A stretch of 32,370 bases of DNA from Desulfatiglans sp. GTDB taxonomy: Bacteria; Desulfobacterota; DSM-4660; Desulfatiglandales; HGW-15. Below the pieces are notes generated by a model. That model saw only the letters and a program-made list of their open reading frames with translations, made no database searches and had not been told where the DNA came from. Of this stretch, positions 1 to 7,115 are shown piece by piece. The DNA is taken from contig JAAZBV010000081.1 of NCBI GenBank assembly GCA_012513605.1, positions 1 to 32,370 on the forward strand. Reading direction: 5' to 3'. Made by a program: the position numbers and the translations under genes. Within the stretch, counting starts at the first letter, position 1. Every line of letters begins with the position of its first letter.

Positions 1-51
1 ATTAGATTCTTTTGTGTTACTATCCTTCTGGATCACTTGGGTCTTGTTCAT
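1..51 (-). CDS. 5' end of an unknown gene, cut by the window edge
   Basis: Only the first 17 codons are inside the window (MNKTQVIQKDSNTKESN). The start is supported by a near-perfect Shine-Dalgarno, AAGGAGG, at 59-65 with 7 nt to the ATG (49-51). The gene lies downstream of and co-directional with the MFS transporter, about 97 bp after its stop. The visible peptide is hydrophilic and matches nothing I recognise. An 11-bp inverted repeat (30-40 with 103-113) brackets the ribosome binding site; see findings. Confidence 0.55.
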   Translation of the reverse strand, partial: MNKTQVIQKDSNTKESN

Positions 52-148
52 TTGGTATCCTCCTTTTTAATGGGTTAAAAAGAAAATTATATCAAATGGC
101 TTCCAAGTGATCCACATAGTATCTACATGACAAATCATGTATAAAATA

Positions 149-1483
149 TTACTCTCCCTCATGTTCAATAGCACTTCTTTTTCCCCTCTCTTCATTCACA
201 AAAAAGGCGATAATGACTGATATCAAAAAAAATATTGAACAGATCAGTATTGCATTTTTAAGTCCAAAAAGGCTTTGAAGCAAACCTATGCTCATAAGTC
301 CCAGAATGGCAGCTAACCGGTTTGAAAAACTCCACATCCCGAAAAACTCCCCTGCCTTTGTAACAGGTGAAAACATCCCCACCATTGCCCTGCATGAGGA
401 CTGTGTTGACCCAAGCCCGATCCCGGCAATGGAGCCTGTCACAAGAAACATATGCTCAGCTTTAAAAGAGGTGCTGCATATCCTGTTTATAATATCAGTA
501 ATCTCAATCACCCTGTAAATTAAGATTATTACTGTAAACCATATTATAAGGGTCAATATGAATGTCTTTTTTGCGCCCCATTTGTCCTGTATAATCCCGA
601 TCAAAAATGCCCCGCATGCGGCCGTAATCTGGGTGATAACAAACATGAGGGTCTGTGTTGTGCCTGACCATTTAACTATCTGGTCTCCATATATAAAGGC
701 AAAACAGATAACAATCGAGAGCCCTGCATAGGCAAAAAAGAAGGATGATAAAAGAATAACAAGATCCCTGAAGCTTTGGATCTCCATTACAGTCTGTTTA
801 AGCCTCTTAATCCCTATTGAATAATATGTTTCACCATCTGGTAAAACCTTTGGCCTTGTCCTTTCTTTAACCCACAAAAATGTGGGGATTGCTGTTACAA
901 GAAAAAAAAGAGCTGTTACAGGCCCGACCATGCGAAGGTTTGCATAATTATCTATTGTGTATACACCTGCATGAATTATAAATATAACAATAGCAGTTGA
1001 AGCAAGACCGCCAAAGTAACCAAGTCCCCATGCAAAGCCCGAAATTTTCCCCATATCCTCAGGAGAACCAAGACCCGGGAGAAAGCTGGAGACAAATGCC
1101 TCACTGTATGAAAAACCTATATTCGATATAATAATTAGAATCATACAGGGAATTATTAATCCAGGCCTTACAAAATAAAGGGCAGCAGTCGTAAAAACTG
1201 TGAGGAGCCAGCTCATAAACAGGAACCTCTTTTTTGCCCCAGTAAAATCCATTATTGCACCCAGTAATGGCGATGACACAAGTACCATAAGATAACTTAT
1301 GGAAAGGGAAACGCTCCAGAGAAGATTACCCAGACGAAATTCAGGCCCGTCACCAACAATGACACTTGAAAAAACATTACAGAAGACAATCGTAATTATA
1401 ACAGTTGTATAGGAGGAGTTGGCAAAGTCAAACATTGCCCATCCGAAAAGCTCCCTGCGTGAGGCCCGATTAGCCATTGTCAT
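149..1483 (-). CDS. MFS transporter, UMF1/Atg22-like family
   Basis: A 444-residue, very hydrophobic protein with about 12 predicted membrane helices, the usual size for a major facilitator. The N-terminus (RRELFGWAMFDFANSSYTTV) is the hallmark of the bacterial Atg22-like/UMF1 group: a WxxYDxANSxY-type opening followed by a helix. A GAKKRFL loop follows the second or third helix and a second GAKKTF loop starts the second half, consistent with the two MFS repeats. The start ATG is preceded by AAGGAG at 8 nt. Relatives are annotated as possible amino-acid or metabolite exporters; the substrate cannot be read from the sequence. It lies in the inner membrane. The neighbours (greB upstream, an unknown gene downstream) give no functional hint. 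Confidence 0.85.
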   Translation of the reverse strand: MTMANRASRRELFGWAMFDFANSSYTTVIITIVFCNVFSSVIVGDGPEFRLGNLLWSVSLSISYLMVLVSSPLLGAIMDFTGAKKRFLFMSWLLTVFTTAALYFVRPGLIIPCMILIIISNIGFSYSEAFVSSFLPGLGSPEDMGKISGFAWGLGYFGGLASTAIVIFIIHAGVYTIDNYANLRMVGPVTALFFLVTAIPTFLWVKERTRPKVLPDGETYYSIGIKRLKQTVMEIQSFRDLVILLSSFFFAYAGLSIVICFAFIYGDQIVKWSGTTQTLMFVITQITAACGAFLIGIIQDKWGAKKTFILTLIIWFTVIILIYRVIEITDIINRICSTSFKAEHMFLVTGSIAGIGLGSTQSSCRAMVGMFSPVTKAGEFFGMWSFSNRLAAILGLMSIGLLQSLFGLKNAILICSIFFLISVIIAFFVNEERGKRSAIEHEGE

Positions 1484-1801
1484 ATATAAGACTCCTTATG
1501 TATTTCAGAAAGGGCAAAAGAGGAGATAGTAAAGAGTATAAGAAAATACCCTGTATGCTATTTACCAATTATTTTTACCTTTTTCCTCTATTTCTTTTTT
1601 CTATTTACTCTTTCCTATTTTCTTTTTTCCATCTAATTATATTTGCGTACAATAACAAAAAAAATCTCTTATAGCTGATTCAGTCTGAACACCAATTTAT
1701 TTTTGTTATATAAAACATTTAAAACAAAAAGTTGGCTGACAGCTGATCGCTGACTGCTGAAAGCCCCATCCAGAGCTTGTCTTTTTCCGGATGAACACAA
1801 A
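1484..1801. other. intergenic region with a GCTGANN heptamer repeat
   Basis: 318 bp without a convincing gene. It is T-rich on the plus strand, and the 65-codon frame that crosses it is low-complexity. At 1735-1762 there are four consecutive heptamers: GCTGACA, GCTGATC, GCTGACT, GCTGAAA. I see no terminator for greB and no clear promoter. Confidence 0.6.
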
Positions 1802-2302
1802 TTAGAGAATATAATAGATTTTCGATATATAATAAACCTTCGTTCCTTCGGGTGTGGAGATATTGATTTCATCATCCACCTCTTTTCCCAGCATTGCTTT
1901 GCCTAATGGTGAATCCATACTGAGTTTTCCCTCATCAATATTAAACTCGTCAGGCCCAACAATACGATATTCGACCTCTTCCCCCTCTTCATCTTCAAGG
2001 GTAACATAAGCGCCAAAATAGACCTTATCCTGATCGTCAGGAATAGTATCGACTATAGTAATATCGTCGAGACGTTTTGTTAAAAAACGAACCCTGCTGT
2101 CAATTTCGCGCAACCGTTTCTTGCCATAAATGTATTCGGCATTTTCGCTCCGGTCACCCTGTGCAGCAGCCTCCGCAACCCTTTCAGTCACAGATGGCCG
2201 TTCAACCTTCCACAGATACTGAAGCTCATCATTTAATTTTTGTGCACCTTCAGGGGTGATATACTTTGAACTTGGTGTTCCAGGAGGACGCCATCTACCC
2301 AT
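1802..2302 (-). CDS. greB: transcription elongation factor GreB
   Basis: 166 residues, the normal length of a Gre factor. It rescues backtracked RNA polymerase by inserting its N-terminal coiled coil into the secondary channel and stimulating transcript cleavage. The coiled coil covers about residues 15-80 and carries the conserved tip GDRSENAEY, with the acidic D50 and E53 that coordinate the catalytic Mg2+. The C-terminal FKBP-like domain includes DSPLGKAMLGK (about 130-140). The opening MGRWRPPGTPSSKYITPEG is typical of the GreB subgroup rather than GreA. The start has a purine-rich GGGGGT 5-6 nt upstream. It appears to be a single-gene unit. Confidence 0.95.
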   Translation of the reverse strand: MGRWRPPGTPSSKYITPEGAQKLNDELQYLWKVERPSVTERVAEAAAQGDRSENAEYIYGKKRLREIDSRVRFLTKRLDDITIVDTIPDDQDKVYFGAYVTLEDEEGEEVEYRIVGPDEFNIDEGKLSMDSPLGKAMLGKEVDDEINISTPEGTKVYYISKIYYIL

Positions 2303-2695
2303 TTTTTACCCCCACTACTTTAATACTATTTTTCTACTCATTCCCATTGTCTCCGTGGGAATACCATTCCTGACGCTCTGCGTCTTTCTACCACTCTTTA
2401 CAAACATCAATCAACCGGTTATTTAGTTTTTTATATCAGCTTTCTGCGGATGGATTAATACAGAAAATGGCTTTTGGAGATATTCAAGCAAGAAGGATTA
2501 CTCTAAAAATTAAAGGTTGATTGATGTTTATATAGGATGATAAAAAGAGATCAATCCTAGTGTTCCCAAGGGGACCATATGAACAAGTTAAAAAAATAAA
2601 TATCAAACAATAACTTTTTTATCTAAAATCGATTTTTCAGGAACCTTTTATAAAGCCAGGGGTACTAATATTATAAAGAAGGTTATGGAGCCCTG
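2303..2695. other. structured intergenic region between greB and the sigma factor
   Basis: 393 bp between divergent genes, with no gene found. It has two structured parts. The first is a pair of small hairpins: ATTCCCA/TGGGAAT at 2340-2362, and GACGC-TCT-GCGTC at 2372-2384. These look like a worn copy of a dispersed hairpin repeat. The second is a 128-bp element bounded by perfect 15-bp inverted repeats (2402-2416 and 2515-2529), listed separately. The promoters of both flanking genes must lie here, but I could not assign convincing -35/-10 boxes. Confidence 0.6.
2402..2529. repeat. 128-bp element with perfect 15-bp terminal inverted repeats
   Basis: Left arm AAACATCAATCAACC (2402-2416) is exactly complementary to right arm GGTTGATTGATGTTT (2515-2529), with 98 bp between. 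A smaller inverted pair (TTTCTG/CAGAAA) lies inside. There is no coding capacity. It could be a MITE-like non-autonomous element or a structured RNA. No second copy is visible in this window. Confidence 0.5.
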
Positions 2696-3262
2696 ATGAA
2701 TGACAATACAATAATAAGGCTTATCCAGGATGGTAAGATCGATGCCTATGCAAGGCTCGTTCAAAAATACCATAAAAACCTCCTTTCATTTATATATAGG
2801 CTGGTTCGTGATCCGAACATAACTGAGGATATAGGTCAGGAGGTATTTCTTTCTGCCTATAAATCACTGGCCGGTTTCAATACCGAAAAAGGAACCCCAT
2901 TTTCAGCCTGGCTCTTTGTTATTGCACGCAATAAATGTGTGAACTATCTCAGGGATCATAAAAATGTAAAAACCCTGCCTGTTGATGAACTGAAAACATT
3001 ATCGCTCCATCACGATAATGCTGAAGAGGCGCTGATCAAGCAGGAGGATTTACAGATATTAACAACCTCACTCAGGCAATTGCCTGAACCATTCAGGTCA
3101 ACGATTCTGAAAAGTTTAGAGGGGGCATCTATGGATCAAATAGCCTGTGAATTTGGAATACCCCTGTCTACTGTAAAGACACGTTTATTAAGGGCAAGGG
3201 CAAAAATTAAAAAGTTAATGAACATTTATGTCGGAGGTGTAGGTCATGAAAGAAAAATATGA
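2696..3262 (+). CDS. RNA polymerase sigma-70 family factor, ECF type
   Basis: 188 residues. Region 2 spans about residues 13-80 (YHKNLLSFIYRLVRDPNITEDIGQEVFLSAY, then the FSAWLFVIARNKCVNYLRD segment that contacts the -10 element). Region 4 spans about 125-175 (LPEPFRSTILKSLEGASMDQIACEFGIPLSTVKTRLLRARAKIKKL), a helix-turn-helix that reads the -35 element. No sigma 1.1 or sigma 3 is present, which is typical of extracytoplasmic-function sigmas. A GGAG lies 5 nt upstream of the ATG. The last 17 bp overlap the next small gene, which sits where an anti-sigma factor gene would be expected. The pair is followed closely by lepB, suggesting an envelope-related role (inference). Confidence 0.92.
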   Translation: MNDNTIIRLIQDGKIDAYARLVQKYHKNLLSFIYRLVRDPNITEDIGQEVFLSAYKSLAGFNTEKGTPFSAWLFVIARNKCVNYLRDHKNVKTLPVDELKTLSLHHDNAEEALIKQEDLQILTTSLRQLPEPFRSTILKSLEGASMDQIACEFGIPLSTVKTRLLRARAKIKKLMNIYVGGVGHERKI

Positions 3263-3425
3263 ACCATCAACAGACTTTGTCTTAAAGGTCATGAGGCGTG
3301 TTTATGAATACGAGGAGTCAAAGAATCCAATCATTCAATGGCTTTCTGCTCATTCATCAATACGATATGCAATGATGGGGATTGGCGCATTACTCGGCAT
3401 ATTCAAGACAATACCTGCTTTCTAA
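3246..3425 (+). CDS. 59-residue single-helix protein overlapping the sigma factor gene
   Basis: An ATG at 3246 preceded by GGAGG (3234-3238) opens a 59-residue frame that ends at TAA 3423-3425, overlapping the sigma gene by 17 bp in another frame. The N-terminal 30 or so residues are charged (MKEKYEPSTDFVLKVMRRVY). The C-terminal third (IRYAMMGIGALLGIFKTIPAF) could form one membrane helix. Position and topology fit a minimal anti-sigma factor: short cytoplasmic part, one membrane helix, translationally coupled to its sigma. It lacks a recognisable zinc motif or a periplasmic domain, so the role is inferred from context alone. It could be a reduced remnant of a longer anti-sigma factor. Confidence 0.65.
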   Translation: MKEKYEPSTDFVLKVMRRVYEYEESKNPIIQWLSAHSSIRYAMMGIGALLGIFKTIPAF

Positions 3426-3449
3426 ATTCAAATGAGGAGACTAAAACAA

Positions 3450-4100
3450 ATGGAAGATGTTAACCATGCACCTGTTCTTGATCATGCAAAAATTGAAACA
3501 AAATCAAAATTAAGGGAGTATATCGAGGCAATTATTTGGGCCATATTTCTTTTTCTGATTATCAAGACATGTGTGGTGCAGTCATTTAAGATCCCATCCA
3601 GTTCAATGGAAGATACACTTCTGATAGGTGACCACCTGATGGTAAACAAGTTTCTATTTGGCATCAGGATACCTTTTACAGACCTGAGACTGCCTGCGAT
3701 AAGAGAGCCTGAGCGTGGAGATGTAATAGTCTTTAAATATCCTATTGATACCTCCATGGACTTTATAAAACGGGTCATAGGCGTGCCCGGTGATGAGATC
3801 AAAATCATAGATAAAAAGGTCTATATAAACGGTTCTCTTTATAAGAACCCTCATGAGATACATAAGGACAACCAGGTTTTTCCGGCTGAAGCGGTTGCGA
3901 GGGATAATTACGGCCCGATTCGCGTGCCCGGGGACTCCTATTTTGTAATGGGCGATAACAGGGATAATTCCCATGACAGCCGCTTCTGGGGTTTTGTTCC
4001 CAGATCCAATCTTGTGGGTAAAGCAATTATAAAGTACTGGTCATTGGATAAAAACAAGTGGCATGTACGATGGGAGAGGATAGGAAGGGTTATCGAGTAG
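3450..4100 (+). CDS. lepB: signal peptidase I
   Basis: Cleaves signal peptides from exported proteins at the outer face of the inner membrane. I place the start at ATG 3450 (216 residues) because GAGGAGA at 3434-3440 is 9 nt upstream; the ATG at 3432 would lie across that ribosome binding site. A membrane helix spans about residues 25-45. Box B (KIPSSSMEDTL) gives the catalytic Ser52, and box D (FIKRVIGVPGD) the catalytic Lys107. Box E (GDNRDNSHDSRFWGFVP) is intact. All elements of the Ser/Lys dyad family are present. It begins 24 nt after the small membrane protein gene, so it is probably cotranscribed with the sigma factor. Confidence 0.95.
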   Translation: MEDVNHAPVLDHAKIETKSKLREYIEAIIWAIFLFLIIKTCVVQSFKIPSSSMEDTLLIGDHLMVNKFLFGIRIPFTDLRLPAIREPERGDVIVFKYPIDTSMDFIKRVIGVPGDEIKIIDKKVYINGSLYKNPHEIHKDNQVFPAEAVARDNYGPIRVPGDSYFVMGDNRDNSHDSRFWGFVPRSNLVGKAIIKYWSLDKNKWHVRWERIGRVIE

Positions 4101-4101
4101 T

Positions 4102-4115
4102 CAGGAAATTTCCTG
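4102..4115. other. 14-bp perfect palindrome just after lepB
   Basis: CAGGAAATTTCCTG begins 2 bp after the lepB stop, with a T-run 9 bp later (TCCAGTTTTT). It has no loop, so it is a poor intrinsic terminator. It may be a protein-binding site or chance. Confidence 0.25.
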
Positions 4116-4236
4116 TCCAGTTTTTGCTCAGCAATATACATATTTTACCCGTAATTATATATTAAAATATCTTCTGAAGATTTTATATTGATGATAATTA
4201 TTGTATTACCAATCACTTATTGTTAACTATCAACCC

Positions 4237-4252
4237 TGGCACAATAGTTGTT
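4237..4252 (+). promoter_or_regulatory. sigma-54-like promoter upstream of the fadD remnant
   Basis: TGGCAC at 4237-4242, 5 bp, then TTGTT at 4248-4252. The -24 half is perfect against the consensus TGGCAC-N5-TTGCW, but the invariant -12 GC reads GT. It lies about 30 bp before the first recognisable fadD remnant, so it may be a decayed promoter of that gene. Confidence 0.3.
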
Positions 4253-4280
4253 ATATCATGTGCAGATAAATATCGTTAAG

Positions 4281-5226
4281 GCTGTCGCTATCCTCTTACC
4301 AAACCTGATCCCATGTAAAGCAGATCATTTAGGCCACCGCTGGTGATTTCCTGCCGCTAACAAAAAAATCATGTTCCGGTTATTTAGCATAAAAAAGAGG
4401 CTTACTGCCTCAATCAATAAGGCAAATGATCTATATTGCTTTGATAAACTTATTAAAAAATCAGCTCCGCCTGCGCCTAAAATAAACATATCTTCCGACG
4501 ATGTAGCCATGTATCAATACACAGACGGTACAACAGGTGTATCAAAGAAGGTCATGCTGGGTGCGCGCTTCCCTTCTTTCATGTGTTCGGCCTCACTGTG
4601 TGCATGATTTTTTCTATCCTGATGGGGATGGAGAATAATATCGTGGCAAAGCCCCAGGCAGAAAATCTGATTAAGGCAATCACAAAACATAGACCCACCT
4701 TTGCCCCAATGGTACCCACCATGTTTAAAAATATTTTTAGGCACCCTGATATTGCAAAGGCTGATATGATCTCCATAAGGGCATATTTTTCAGGCAGAGC
4801 CCCGATACCGGTGGAAATAATAAAGGAATTCGAGGCCAGAACCGGATAAAGGAGTTGATTTTATCAGGGGCTGATACAGTGTGTACCCCAGGGGATATAG
4901 AAGAGGTTATATATACATACCCAAATATACATGAGGCCGCTGTAATAGGTATACCGCATCCAAGCTGTGGTGAGGTGGTAAAGGTGTTTGCAGTGCTGAA
5001 GGAGGGGAGAAGTTTAACACAGAAGGAGCTGATAGATTATTGTGCCGGGAGGCTCGCCAAATACAAACTGCCGGTAAAGGTGGAATTCAGGCAAAGCCTG
5101 CCTAAAAATACTGTGGGTAAGATACTTAAAAAGGTATTAAAAGAAGAGGAGATAGAAAAATCATTGACGAACAGTAAAAATGATAGCAGCCTGATTACAG
5201 AGCATCCTGCAGGGCATGTATTATAA
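4281..5226 (+). pseudogene. fadD: decayed long-chain acyl-CoA synthetase (fadD-like)
   Basis: Pieces of an AMP-forming acyl-CoA ligase in three reading frames. A short AVAILLPNLIP (4281-4313) resembles the N-terminal VAIMLPN motif. The frame ending at 4607 carries SSDDVAMYQYTDGTTGVSKK, the AMP-binding P-loop, with Asp where the family has Gly (TGGTTG). After VMLG the homology jumps frame to ALPFFHVFGLTVCMIFS, with roughly 35 residues missing, and runs to EFEARTG near 4846. It then jumps again to RIKELILSGADTVCTPGDIE and the C-terminal domain (KNTVGKILKKVL), with about 130 residues gone including the A5-A8 core. The first ~50 residues are also absent. The full family is about 550 residues. No functional product is possible. 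It overlaps the 3' end of the converging sbtA remnant by 32 bp. Confidence 0.88.
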
Positions 5227-5743
5227 ATAGGTAAAATGGCAGCATGATGATATTAAGTGGAAAAGTAATTGCCAGCGCCATAGGTACATAAAGACCAGGG
5301 TTAGCTTCAGGTATAGAAAACCTCATCGCTGCAGGTACAGCTATATAGGATGCACAGGCACAGAGCACAGTAAAAAGAAGTGCATCGCCCGTAGAAAAAC
5401 CTAAAAGATTTGAAAGCAATATCCCTGTCAAGGCATTAAAAAAAGGCATAACCAATGCAAATAAGACAAGAAAAAATCCGGCCTTTTTAACCTCATTCAA
5501 TCTTTTATCAGTAACCAGCCCCATATCAAGAAGGAATAGAGAAAGCATCCCTGAAAAAATAATGTCATAAAAAGGCCTAAGAGAGGCAACCCCGTTTTTA
5601 CCTGTAATAAACCCGATAAAAAGACTTCCAAGCAGCAAAAAAACAGACCCGTTTGTAAGTGTACTTTTAAAAATAGCAAGCGTAGATAATTTCATGCTCT
5701 TAATACTTGGAGAAAGTCTGTACAACAATACACTTATTATCAC
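5195..5743 (-). pseudogene. sbtA: C-terminal half of an SbtA-like sodium-dependent bicarbonate transporter
   Basis: About 175 residues with five or so membrane helices match the second half of the SbtA/DUF897 bicarbonate permease family, for example GSLFIGFITG, the LFLLDMGLVTDKRL segment, and SIPEANPGLYVPMALAITFPLNI near the end. The family is about 330-370 residues, so the first half is missing. The open frame begins at a GTG (5743) that lies inside the purE remnant in another frame. There is no ribosome binding site for it and no start of the first repeat. The break coincides with the purE break at about 5720-5740, so one deletion probably removed the end of purE and the start of sbtA. The C-terminus looks natural. 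Confidence 0.8.
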
Positions 5744-6005
5744 TGTAGGGTGGGCATGCTATTACAAGCATTATTGTGTTTGCATCCACAAATCCTGAAA
5801 GGGCATTACTTCTTCCAGCAGAGGTAATAAACACTAAAGTATCCTTTTCATTCTCCCGGATTATTTCCATTGCCTTGAGCGGCACCTTATGAGCAGATGC
5901 GACCCTCATGGTGCATGAAATACCAAATCCTGCCAGCGCATTATTTATTTTTTCGCAGTAATCTTTATCAGAGCCTGAGCCCATTATAATAATTACCTGA
6001 GACAT
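5700..6005 (-). pseudogene. purE: N-terminal part of a PurE-family AIR carboxylase/mutase, 3' truncated
   Basis: The first ~87 residues are a clear PurE: MSQVIIIMGSGSDKDYCEKI (nucleotide-binding loop GSxSD), RVASAHKVPLKAMEII (the SAH motif) and ITSAGRSNALSGFVDANT, then VIACPPYSD. At that point the homology stops. The remaining residues (NKCIVVQTFSKY) are read from the sbtA remnant in another frame, and the expected SSLRMPSG and C-terminal helix are missing. PurE acts in de novo purine synthesis (AIR to CAIR). The AGRSNALSGFVDA version belongs to a subgroup of PurE that I associate with archaea and some deep bacteria. ATG 6005 follows GATGAGA. It lies 37 bp downstream of the PadR gene. Confidence 0.85.
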
Positions 6006-6042
6006 ATTTTGATCTCATCAATAAATAGTTCAAAAATTTTTA

Positions 6043-6351
6043 TTATTCATACAGAATTTCAACAAGCTCTTTTGCCTTTACTTTGGTCTTTTCGAGGGCG
6101 CCTTTTCCGGCCTCTGTTATTCTGTAATACTTCCTGATCTTTCCTTTAACGCACGCATCTTCGCAGGAAAGATAACCTTTCTGTTCAAATTTATGAAAAA
6201 AGGGATAAATAATCCCATATGACACTTCATAACCATGTTTCTGAAGTTTCTCATGAAACTCTTTTCCAAAAATCGGTTCTTTGTCAGCATAATGAAGGAT
6301 TAGTATTTTAATAGAACCCAACAGAAAATCATGTGTCATAGCCTCAGGCAT
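6043..6351 (-). CDS. PadR-family transcriptional regulator
   Basis: 102 residues, the size of a minimal PadR protein: a winged helix-turn-helix plus a short C-terminal helix. Recognisable parts are FLLGSIKILILHYADKEPIFG (helix 1, about residues 9-29), YEVSYGIIYPFFHKFEQKGYL (recognition helix with the usual 'sxgtlYpll..Le..Gl' pattern, about 41-61) and RKYYRITEAGKGAL (wing, about 72-85). ATG 6351 is preceded by AAGGAGGGAATT. It is intact although the genes on both sides (purC, purE) are broken. PadR proteins often repress genes next to their own; here the presumed targets are dead, unless it acts elsewhere. Confidence 0.88.
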   Translation of the reverse strand: MPEAMTHDFLLGSIKILILHYADKEPIFGKEFHEKLQKHGYEVSYGIIYPFFHKFEQKGYLSCEDACVKGKIRKYYRITEAGKGALEKTKVKAKELVEILYE

Positions 6352-6408
6352 AATTCCCTCCTTAATATTTTATTGAAAAACAGGTTTACTTTACTCATAT
6401 TTTTACTT

Positions 6409-7088
6409 CTATTGGTTGTTCATATCCTTCATTTCAGAAAGAATATCCTTTAAAGATGCAGCATCAAACCACCTCTTACCGGTAAGTTCATTGCAAAAGG
6501 ATTGATACATTTCTGAAATGAGCTTTAAATATCCTTTAGGAAGGGCTGGAGGAGGTGATTTAACATTCTCCTTCCACTCATGCCTGTTTTCTTTTTTTTC
6601 CTTTTCAGTGTCACTGTACCATGAGGTCTTCCTGTAGAATTCTCTCGCCATCTCCTTGCTCACAGGCAGACCTTTATATGTAAACCGGCATTCGTCAGGA
6701 GTTCCCATAATATCCACTACTATAATGTTACGATCCTCATCCATACCAAACTAAATCTTTCCATCTTCATTTATCAGACCAATCCTCTCCGCTTCAGCAC
6801 ACGAAGCAGTTTTACCTTCATCCTGTTGCTCGCCTTTTCAAGTGAAGTAGTCTTTACACATCTTTCTCCTTCGATAAGGCCTGTATAATGACTTGGGATA
6901 CCCATTTCATCAAGTTTTTCAAAAAAAAAGGCCCCTGTAAGACACAGGATTTTCCCTTTATCCTTGATATGATCGGGCATTTCGCCCCAGTCAAAAACAG
7001 AATAGCGGTCAGAGAAGGTAAAGATGCCTGAGCCTGTTTTATTTGATCCAAGCTGCTCAAGTACTGTTAAATTTTTTACGCTACCCAT
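6409..7088 (-). pseudogene. purC: broken SAICAR synthetase (archaeal-type purC)
   Basis: Two fragments of one gene. The N-terminal part (6774-7088, 104 residues) has MGSVKNL, FTFSDRYSVFDWGEMPDHI and the FFEKLDEMGIPSHYTGLIEG stretch of the archaeal-type SAICAR synthetase. It ends in frame-shifted residues after KLLRVLK. In another frame, homology resumes at once with AERIGLINEDGKI, then a TAG stop (6752-6754) where the family has Glu, then FGMDEDRNIIVVD and MGTPDECRFTYKGLPVSKE down to LTGKRWFDA. About 100 central residues are missing. The lesions are therefore a frame-changing internal deletion near 6785-6792 plus an amber codon. The start is good (GAGAGGG, ATG 7088) and lies only 27 bp after the PFOR stop, so the gene was probably the second in the PFOR transcript. 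Confidence 0.87.
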
Positions 7089-7115
7089 TATTTATCCCTC
7101 TCAATTGAGATTTTA

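Noticed and set aside
1477-1674. 65-codon plus-strand frame in the intergenic region after the MFS gene
   Set aside because: Low-complexity Phe/Tyr/Leu-rich translation of a T-rich stretch, with no ribosome binding site that convinces.
3432-3449. ATG 3432 as the lepB start
   Set aside because: It overlaps the GAGGAGA ribosome binding site that serves ATG 3450, and has no site of its own.
4169-4185. ATCTTC-T-GAAGAT followed by TTTT, as a lepB terminator
   Set aside because: Only a 5-bp AT-rich stem with a usable loop; too weak to call.
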